From Panaeolus papilionaceus (Eukaryota; Basidiomycota; Agaricomycetes; Agaricales): 64,000 nt of DNA. Positions 55,283 through 64,000 of this stretch are shown piece by piece. The notes under the pieces were generated by a model that was not told where the DNA came from, did no database searches, and saw only the letters and a list, made by a program, of their open reading frames with translations. The DNA lies in contig JADNRZ010000003.1 of assembly GCA_015501605.1 (NCBI GenBank), positions 868,001 through 932,000 on the forward strand. The letters are read 5' to 3'. The position numbers and the translations under genes were made by a program. Each line of letters starts with the position of its first letter. Position 1 is the stretch's first letter.

Positions 55283-58200
55283 ATGCCTTCTAGTCCTTAT
55301 ACTGACCAACAATCTAGTCAACTTGTCGTACGCCAACCAAAACGTCGTGGTGTAGCTCTTTCTTGTGCAGAATGTCGAAGGTCCGTCAACTTGGCTTGTC
55401 TCCGAAATAATCAACCCGTGCTCATCGTACATGTCATGATCTACATAGGCTTAAACTCAAGTGTGTCATTCCACCCGCTTTCTATTTCTTTCTATTAAAC
55501 CATCCTCTTCATAACGAAATAGATGTAGTCGCGAATTTCCTTGCAGGTAAGCTGCTTATTCTTCACGGTCTGGAATGCTCATGTTAGACATTCAACAGTA
55601 ATTGTGTTAAAAAGGGTTGCGCAGCGATATGTCCAGAGGGTGCGTGTTCCGTTCCCCTCTCATTTTTGCTGCGCTTCAATCCCTAACCCTCTCCAAGGCT
55701 CTCTAACAACTGGCAAAGGAAATCGGTACCTCCATTCCTCACTGTCGACCTCTTCACGTAAACTTACTGGTTTTAATATATCCTAGATTTGTTCTAGCCA
55801 ATACAGAGGCTCTACACGAGAAGATTACAGTCCTCGCTAATCGAGTACGCCAACTAGAGGACAGTCTTGCATCTGCACACAGCATCACATCAAGCGTACC
55901 CCATCCCCTTCTGACCGATGAGCTGCTTCAAATTAAAAGACCGCTAGAACGAGAAAGACTCGACGCCCCCCAAGTTCAAGAGAAATCCGACACTGGAGAC
56001 GCCATAGATTCTCTAGGTTCACTGTCAGTCCCTCATTCGTTTCATATCTAAACATAGCGTTAACATTTCGCCTTGATCTCCCCTCTCCACTCCACTGCAC
56101 TCAATTCTACATCATTACTCGAAATAACCGCCTTGGATACAATTGATAAATATCACCGTCTTGCAAATTTCACCCAACTAGATCCATCTCTACTGACGGG
56201 AAATCGTCGTTCTATGGGCAAGCCGCTAATGCTTGGGTGTGTTGCAGTTCATTCCCAAATTATGCTGTCCTGTTCATTTTCTTCGTGACTACCATCCACT
56301 CCCTCATCGTTTCATCACATCATCCCCCCCGTTCTGACCCCGCATCCCCATTGCCCTTGTCTCCCCTCTTTTGACATTCCATTCATTTGTTAACCAACAT
56401 CCACTAACATTCTCTTTCCCTTAGTATCTCCTTCAGGTGAATTCCTCATTTCAAAAAAATATTTGGAGTGTATTCTTTCAAAAATTCCCAAGTTGGTGAC
56501 ATCGCCGCAGAGCTGACGGCACTGTGACGTTGGCTTGCTAGAACCACGCTCTCTCATCCTTTTGGGCTGGCTATTTGGGTTGCTTTCTTGTGAAGAAAAG
56601 TACCGACCCGAGAATTGGCCCCTTCTTCACCTTGCATATCGCTATGTTCCTTCCTTTGATGAATCTTGTACTCAATCTGCAATCTTAGAACGAAGAAGGT
56701 TCGGACGAGGAGGAGGATCCACCGACCATGACCGAAGCCGAGGTGATGGGTCCATCAGACCCAGCGTGGTATGCCTTCTCCTTCCCATTTGCAGAGCCCA
56801 TCCCCCAGACCGCCCTCACGTTACGCGATACAATAATGAGCGAACTCCCAGACCCGCCTTCGGCTCGAAGACTTGCAGATCTCTATTATCAACACGCCGC
56901 TTGGATGTATGTGTTCCTCTTCTATCTTCCAATTTTAGCTTGAAACTCCACCCCTCTTTTATTTTTATCACTTGTGATTATGATTGGAACGGGTGGATTC
57001 ATGTGCTATGATTACCGACATATGCTAATTTGCGACCATGTATCCGTAGGTATGAGCCCATCACCGAGCGCGATTTTTTCGAAACAATCTTCCGTGTTGT
57101 TTATCCCTCTTCGACGCCGGAGATTTACGCGGCATCGTCTCCATCACCAATGGAAGGTCCAGCGTCACCAGAGGCTGTCGCCAGCCCCGCAGCTTCCGAT
57201 TCGCACAACCAAGTCGTATCTGCCCAGAATCTGGCCGTGCTTTGTACCATCATGGGTATCGGGGTTCTTCTGGACTTGGACCGACAAGCACATGATCCAT
57301 CAGCCATGAAATATTACCATCTTGGTCGCCTTGCTCTTTCAATTGAAAGTGTAATGGAAGAACAGAACATCGCTGCTGTCCAGGCTCTGGTGGGTCCAGA
57401 CTTTCCTTCCGTCTCAGAGACAGTAGGCTGATCTATACACATATTCTTCTTCGTACATTTTACATCATCCCTTGTGATTCATTCACAAATATGGTCCTTC
57501 ATATCTGTCGCCGTTGGACAATCTCGGGGAAAAACTCTTCCTCCCTCGTGCATTGGACCAATCGGGACTTCATACCGACCTTCTAATTTCCGTTGTTTCC
57601 TGGCCATTGTCTCACCCTGCGCCACCTTCTTGGTATCACAACAATTCATTCATATTCTCGTCTCAAACCTGCGCCGTTCATCTTTGGCATGGGGGTGTCC
57701 AACAACCTTTCCGCCGGACTATGCATGACTCTTTACCCCGTGGCTATTTTACCTGGCGACTATTATTGGCTCTGGCGCTCTTTTGCCTTCTACTTTCCAA
57801 CAAACTCAAACTCAAACTCGCCTTCAAATGTTCTCGTTCTGATGGTCCCATCAAATGGCCCAACCTGATTTTTGGAAACCTTTTTGGTGGGATTACTTCC
57901 CTTCACTTTCCGGTCTTCGGCTCTCGGGTTCTTGTCGATTATGGGCTTGGTTTGCTGATGCTTTCGGCTGTTACGTGCTTCTGTTTCACTGGCTTTCTAT
58001 TCCGTTTCCTCGGTTCGGTTGGCGCAACACAACATTAGCTCTTAATGTGCCACTTCATGTTCCTCTCAGAGATGGGAGGACCACGGTGGGTTATCATGGG
58101 TATGGTCGTCAAGCTGGCACAAAGTGTATGTGTTTCACCGATCTTTTTTCTTTTTTCTCTTGTCATTCCATCAGCTTCTTGACATGAGCGCCCAAACCTC

Positions 58201-61059
58201 GCACACATGGTTGATGACTTCGATGGTGTGCGGATTCGCACTACAGGTATCACACCTGTGTTCTCGTACTTCTGGCCGCTTGTATTATGTTATCTCAGGC
58301 TTACGATGAGATCCTCCAAGGCAGCTATGGGGAATAGATCTTGTGCTCACACGACGATGCAATACGATCTACGACCAACGGCCATTGATCGCTTTTGATT
58401 TTCGGGAGAGCTTACAAAATTGATAATTTCTGTTTCGAAACCCTTCACCTCGTGAGGTGTGACGAGGCGTTCGACGCGTTCTTTTGTGTTTCTGTGCTTT
58501 CCTTCCTTTCCTGATCTCCCTCGCACCGAAAACCGTACTAACGCTCGAAAAACCACGTCTTTGTTTCTTTCCCTTCACGATATTATGTCCTGCGTCCACT
58601 ATGCTATCTTGGGTCCATGGGCGCATAACCTGTCGTCGGATGTTGTTGGCTCCGATCCCACTCCAAATCTGAATCCTTGTACTCTGTTCCCTATATTCGG
58701 GTCTGCATACTTGTCTTCTCGCGTTTTAGATTGGACTGCGTGAGTGGTCTTTTTACGCACAACTCCTGCACTATTACTCAAGGTCTAATTCTTTACCTGA
58801 ATTACCATTCACAGATCGTGATAGTGGAAAGTGGAAGCTTAACCCGGAGCAATCACAAAAACGACGCGAGCTCTTCTACGAGCTGCTGACATATGATTCA
58901 TGGCAGGTGAGTCAACCGTATATGCATGACAGTTTCCTGCTGTTCTTTCACTTCGTCATTCGCGTCAGTAAGCGTTGCTTACTGACGCTTACTGGTGCAT
59001 CCATGGCCGCATTCACGGGCAGCACGGTTATCCAATGGATCCCTGCATTGTTTTTGCCTTCTTCCGCCTGTGATTTTCGGCGATAAGGACATAATCATTT
59101 CTTCATTTCGACAACCTTGCTTCCATCTTTCCTTGGGGTGTCAAATCCCGTCACCTATTGCGTCCGCGCCTCTCACACCTGTTTGTGTGGGAACATATGA
59201 CGGGCGCTGATTATGATTAACCTCCGACAAAGTCGCATATTTATCTTAATTTACCTGATACGACTGTGTTTTTCCCTCAAAAAACTACTGCTGACTGTTG
59301 TTCTTGATGTGCTTTGTCTAGAGCCTGACGTTTGGACGCCCTCCATCGCTTTCATCGGCCCACATCGACTGCGAGTTGCCTCATGAGGTCGTCAAGGGTG
59401 AACATGGTGACGTTGACATGAGTTGTGCGTCGTCTGTTGATACTTCAAACTCCTGATTGAATGTTGACATCAATGATGTTTCGTCGTCTCATCTCATCTG
59501 GTTGGTTTGGTCGTCAACAGTTGCTGCATGGAAACATCGTTTCTCTGCCCAATGTCTGAGCGTCGTTCACGATCAGGCTTTCGGCACTCGGGCACCTAAC
59601 TATAACGTCATCCAGGACCTTGATCGCAAGGTCAGACAGTGGTATGTACCCCCCAATCTCCAAGTCCCAGGATTTGGAGGGAAATCTCTCGGTACTGCCT
59701 CTGGCGAGGTTGAAAGGCCCACAGTCCAACTAACGATGCAACGATATGTCGCCTTTGCGATCAAAGAAATGAGTGAGGCCACACATCAATTTATTGCCCT
59801 TCATCTATCATTAACATTCCTCTTTGCAGCCTTGTTTTACATGCACCGTGGATTTTTTGCACAGGCGCTCGAGGACTGTCCTTCTGATCCTATGGGGAGC
59901 AAATACTCCCCATCTGTCCTTGCAGCCTATGGAAGTGCCACGTCGTTTGTGGGTTTGGTGGAGAGTTTGTTCAAACAGCACCCACAATTAACGGAGCGGA
60001 TGTGGTTCTTGTTCACCCACGTGTTCTCATGCGCAGTACGGACTTCATTCACAAACCCATCATATTAAAGTCTAACCATACCTGCTCTCAGATCGTTTTG
60101 GGATCCATCGCTACCAAGTCGCAGATGGGCCTGGCCCGTTCTGCTCTGTCGCACCTTGAATCAGCGTACAGCCTGTTTACAAAAGTATCTGACAAGGCGC
60201 GTGCAGGAAAAATATTGGTACGTGGTCTTCATGATGTCAAAGAAGATCGCCATCTAAGTTCTTTCTTCAGCCTATTCTAGCCAAGTTGAGAGAGCGCGCC
60301 CATCAATCTCTCAACGATGCGAGCGGAAATGGCCTCTCGGCCGGACATTTGAGCATCCCTGGTGACCTTGGTTCACGGTCAAATATCAAGAGTGATCCAG
60401 ATAAACTGTCGTCTGCACTGGGTGGCGGAACTAGGCTAGTCTCTAGACGAACATCCGGTTCCCCTTCAGTCTCTGCACCGAGTCCACCGTCGCAGCACTC
60501 GTCACCTCCGTCATCAGGTTTCCTTAGCCCCGACGATCGCTTGTTCGCAAGTCCCTCTCTATCAGGTTCTGCCTTGTCGATGGGGTTGAATCCCGGCTAC
60601 GGTTCATCCCCCGGTTCGACCTCGATATCTGAGAGGGTTTCTGGACGGGGAGAAAGTCCAGGGTCGTGGCAAAATTATACGCACATCCAGAACTTGAATG
60701 TGAATATCAATATGGCCGATACTTATTATCCTTCATCTTCAACTGGTGGCTCACAACAACCACAGGATACGACGCTCTACCAAATGCCCGGCGCATTCCC
60801 GCCGATGCAGCAGCATCAGCAGCAATACCACCATGGCCCACCTCAACACCACATGCAGACACACATGCAGCACCACCCGCAGCATCACAATGCCATGTTG
60901 ATGGACCTTGGGAGTGACGCCTACTTTACTGGAGGCGGGTATGGTGGTATGAATTATGGCACAGGTGGATATAACATGATGGGTCAGACCAATGATCTTG
61001 GAAATGTTCCAGACTTCCAGGAGTCATGGTCGACATTGGTGGCATCGCAGTACAAGTAG
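55283..61059 (+). CDS. Zn2Cys6 fungal-specific transcription factor, about 17-18 exons
   Basis: The start (MPSSPYTDQQSSQ) leads into a GAL4-type finger assembled from tiny exons: 55283-55380, 55449-55460 (12 nt), 55523-55546 (24), 55599-55639 (41) and 55698-55725 (28). They read CAECRRLKLKCS, CSNCVKKGC, then a C and PEG. A coiled coil follows (TEALHEKITVLANRVRQLED). Later exons are 56425-56436 (12 nt), 56689-56906, 57050-57389, 58039-58125, 58730-58739 (10 nt), 58815-58906, 59322-59424, 59521-59772, 59830-60035, 60092-60217 and 60271-61059. They encode the fungal TF regulatory domain (MGMVVKLAQS, IGLHRDSGKW, TYDSWQSLTFGRPPSLS) and a Ser/Gly/His-rich tail. The joins at 56025-56200 are unresolved. 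About 900 residues. Target genes unknown. Confidence 0.88.
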
Positions 61060-63941
61060 CGAGTGAGTAAACTGACCATGACGAGCTTTCCATGCTCCTC
61101 GCTTCACTATCTGTGCTTTCTAGTCGTCTTTCTGATCCCCAGTTGACCTTGATTTCAAGCTTGCTTTTATATGATGTGTCAATGGTTTTGTCTTTTCTCG
61201 AGTTACCCTCTGTTACCCTTTTGTTTGGAGCCTCGATATCCTATGCATTTTATATAACCAGCTGTATTTTACTCCACGTAGACATTAATGATATCCTGTA
61301 CTCACTGAATGTCTCGGGCTTGTTCAGTACATTTTTCGTAGTGCACTTGTATATTTACCCTAATTTATTCCGGACCTACGTATCTTGCCATTCGCAATAT
61401 AAGACCTTATAAAACCTTGAACAAGCATTCGTGCATCGGCCCGAATGCACAATAAACACTACAATTTAACCATTATGTAGGTCGTCCTGATCACTAATAC
61501 CCCGGGAGGCACACCTGACAGATCGCCTCTATGCAAATTCCATTTGGGCAACATGTGTGTCCTTTGTGTGCACCTACAGTGGCGTGTTATTAGGAGGTGA
61601 CCCACGCTCGAGTCCTGGGTCAATGCATCGTGTACAATTTGAACGACATCGGAATTCATTAAAGAATGTAAACATCCAACTAAACGTTCAACCGGTGTTA
61701 TGACGTATGTTGAAAGAATGTTAAATCGGGAAAGGGGTATTTGAAATCGGGCGCGGGCGCTTAGATACTTTGGCGCACAGCGATGAAAACCGATCAACGG
61801 CCCCTGCTGATCGGATTGCACCACAGGAACGATGAACATACATACTGTTGACAATCTCTTATGGGCGCATTTCCCAATCTGGGAGATTCCGTCGACGTTG
61901 TACTGAAGTTTGAACTCAGCGGCGGTTGCTTTCCAATGAAAGATGCAAATAGTCTGATTCAAGTCAAATCACATATCAAAGTGCATGAGGCCCGATCATG
62001 CTGACGTTGCTCAACGCAAGTCGATTGACTTTGTTGACTTGGTATATTCATATGAGCGGCGAACAAAGGACCACTATTCTGGGGTGTACCTCGTGCACTG
62101 TGGAGAGAGTTCAATTCAACGAAAGAATGAGTTTCTACCAAGCTTCGGCCATCAGCGCAAGCATGGCTTCATACGTACATATCTGCGATCAAATAGAATA
62201 TCAGCGAGGTGGGCAGGCTACTCAATCAGCGGTTCTATTCGTTCCGAAGGCGATTAAAATAAAACAACGAGCCCCCATAACGAGTGTCCTTCACACTGTG
62301 GTGCATGGTCTGGAGGGTGTTACTTCTTCAGAATATGACAGGGTGAGACCATCAGACTCTATCAGTAAATGTACTTGGTGCGTGTCTCGACATCCTTTTA
62401 CTTACGACGCGTCACTACCTCGGATTCATGAGTGATCTGGTGTAAACTCGGAGAAGCCCCTATTCCATTCACAGACCGGGGATCCACGGCGTCTTAAAAT
62501 ACACACAAAGATGAGGAACGAGAAAATTTTATACATGTTTGTAAACAAATTCCTAATCAACACCAGGTCAGATGACGGTCATGTAGCTGGTGCCATAAAG
62601 AGTCACCCTTCTCACCCCAAAATACGATTCGAATACATTCCCTTAAGAGCCCAAACTTCTGTCTCAATGAATCACGATGCAAATGTTTAAAAATATTTCC
62701 GATCATGTCCCGCAACCACTGATCACCGTCTTATAAAGTCTTTCTATAGATTTCACGCTTTATTTACTTGAGTAATGCATTGAATCTCTTTCTCCCAGGG
62801 GATCCGGATTGTGGTTTAATATTGGTCAGTCTGGCCATACGTTTACGGTTTATCGGCCGATGTTGGCCGCGTTATAAGGTATCTATCTCACAAATGATAG
62901 GAACATTGCACCCATAGGAGGTGTGATGAGATATATCTAGGTTCGTTCCATATTTCGTAAGTGATGTGCACTTATGAGTACCTCTACTGGACACAACGAC
63001 CTTGTGTGTCCACCAGACACTCTGTAGCTCGACCTGTCAATCATTATTCTGCTGAAGTTGTGATTTCTATAATCTATTCACAGGAATGCTCCTTTGGGGC
63101 AGTTTTAATCACGAAGTGCATCAGCTACATCAGCCATCAAATGAGAATAAGGCGCCTCATTCATAGACGACGACGACGTCCGTTGTAAGTAAAACGGATG
63201 TGATATTGCTTTGAAGTAGGTCAAAAACGTGAATTGGTGCGATAGAGCTCTCATATGATCATAGGTTTAGGGCGAAACAAGGGCAGTCAGACGAGAGAGT
63301 ATAAAGCAGCCCATCAATACGGTTGTTGTCTGATCGGAGCCACTGATATGGGCGAAGCAATATACCTCCGGCGAGTACGGAGGAAAGACATGCAGCTCGA
63401 TTGTTCTTTGCTTGTCCGGCACGCGAATTCGGGTAGGGTTAGATGAAAAGGGAAACCTCTCAAGGCGATTGTGAACGACCGATGATTGTATCATATTTGT
63501 TCAACTGCGATGAGCACGCTAATTAAAAAACCGCAGGACGTTTCGACATTGGTGGTAGTCGAAAGCACAGACTCGTCGAATGACTGACATCTAGATACTG
63601 TGAATCACTGTAACAGAAGATGATAATACCAGACGATAGTTAAAATGCTTCGAGTCAGATGACCTGCGGTGCAATATGAACGTATTATTGCTGTAAACGT
63701 TCGGCGAAACCAAGATGTGTGAAAGTAATAATAACGACAAGGGTCTAGCTAACAGCCCACAGCCACAGGGGGACGGATGTAAATCGGGGATTGCACCCTA
63801 TTTGGGATTGGACATGTACATGTATCATGGCTTGGCTACTTATCTGAAGCACATTCACTCCAAAACAGCCACCTTCTCTCCCTTCCCCCCCATACCTCTT
63901 AATCCAATTGGATGCCTCCCATCTCTCCATACGATACAGGC
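61060..63941. other. Long intergenic region, no gene supported
   Basis: About 2.9 kb follow the transcription factor gene. The first 400 bp look like 3' UTR. Several ORFs (for example 61998-62435 plus, 61459-61962 minus) overlap one another, lack motifs and have unconvincing composition. I found no tRNA, no transposon ends and no tandem repeat. The last 100 bp become pyrimidine-rich, like a promoter or 5' UTR for the gene starting at 63942. Confidence 0.45.
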
Positions 63942-64000
63942 ATGCCAACAAATTCAGCTGCTTCTCCTACAAAGAAACGAAGGAAGGGTGCTACAAGACT
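63942..64000 (+). CDS. Start of a gene running off the right edge (partial)
   Basis: ATG at 63942 opens a frame that stays open to the window edge: MPTNSAASPTKKRRKGATR. The KKRRK run resembles a nuclear localisation signal. It follows a CT-rich stretch (63870-63930) typical of fungal 5' UTRs. Too short for a family assignment. Confidence 0.45.
   Translation, partial: MPTNSAASPTKKRRKGATR

Noticed and set aside
57514..58038. 174-residue plus ORF as a separate membrane-protein gene
   Set aside because: It fills an intron of the transcription factor gene, has no conserved motif, and its hydrophobicity follows from T-rich intron sequence.
61595..61640. Possible tRNA B-box (CTCGAGTCCTGGGTC)
   Set aside because: It does not match GGTTCGAATCC well and no cloverleaf can be drawn from neighbouring sequence.
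61459..62435. Overlapping plus and minus ORFs in the last intergenic region
   Set aside because: They overlap each other, lack motifs and splice signals, and have no convincing composition.

Overview
The window reads as nuclear DNA of a basidiomycete, most likely an Agaricomycete. Host genes are split by many introns of about 50-70 nt, and the gene families present (an F-box-like family with tandem copies, a Def1-type CUE protein, a Tsr4/PDCD2 protein, a GAL4-type transcription factor built from micro-exons, KDZ transposase remains) are typical of mushroom-forming fungi. I cannot name the species from sequence alone.

Layout. 1-7.6 kb is a host gene block: the end of an unknown gene, a decayed F-box copy and an intact-looking F-box gene on the minus strand, then a six-exon DEF1 homologue on the plus strand. 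From 8.1 to 52.0 kb the window is a nested transposon island. 8.1-13.4 kb holds DNA transposons and MITEs: an inverted-repeat element, a 591-bp hAT-like MITE with an 8-bp target duplication, a Tc1/mariner element with TA duplication, and a 977-bp MITE with an 8-bp duplication. 13.8-25.9 kb holds Ty3/gypsy elements: a truncated copy, a long gag-pol copy (element A), a second MITE copy at a chimeric junction, and the 3' half of a chromodomain element (element B). 25.9-36.0 kb holds a KDZ transposase fragment and at least three nested LINE copies. 36.0-50.4 kb is one 14.46-kb LTR retrotransposon (element C) with near-identical 1.32-kb LTRs. 50.4-52.0 kb is a gag-only fragment ending in an LTR of the element A family. 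52.6-61.1 kb returns to host genes: a TSR4 homologue (minus) and a Zn2Cys6 transcription factor (plus) arranged divergently. The last 59 bases look like the start of another gene.

Most notable points. (1) Element C carries two multi-exon genes on the antisense strand between integrase and the 3' LTR. Their introns are oriented so that the sense genomic RNA would keep them. One protein has a Zn2Cys6-like cysteine cluster. (2) Element A has no obvious tRNA primer site. The 13 nt just after its 5' LTR are exactly complementary to 13 nt at the expected transcript start, which is the Tf1/sushi self-priming arrangement. (3) Decay across the island has a clear CpG signature: in-frame stops are mostly TGA where an arginine CGA is expected, and three catalytic Asp codons (Tc1 transposase, LINE RT, element C RT) have become Asn in a CpG context. 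(4) A MITE copy sits exactly at the join of two different gypsy elements without target duplication, which suggests recombination between MITE copies.

Elements A, B, C and the LINEs are all broken by stops, frameshifts or truncation, so none looks autonomous. The host genes flanking the island look intact.
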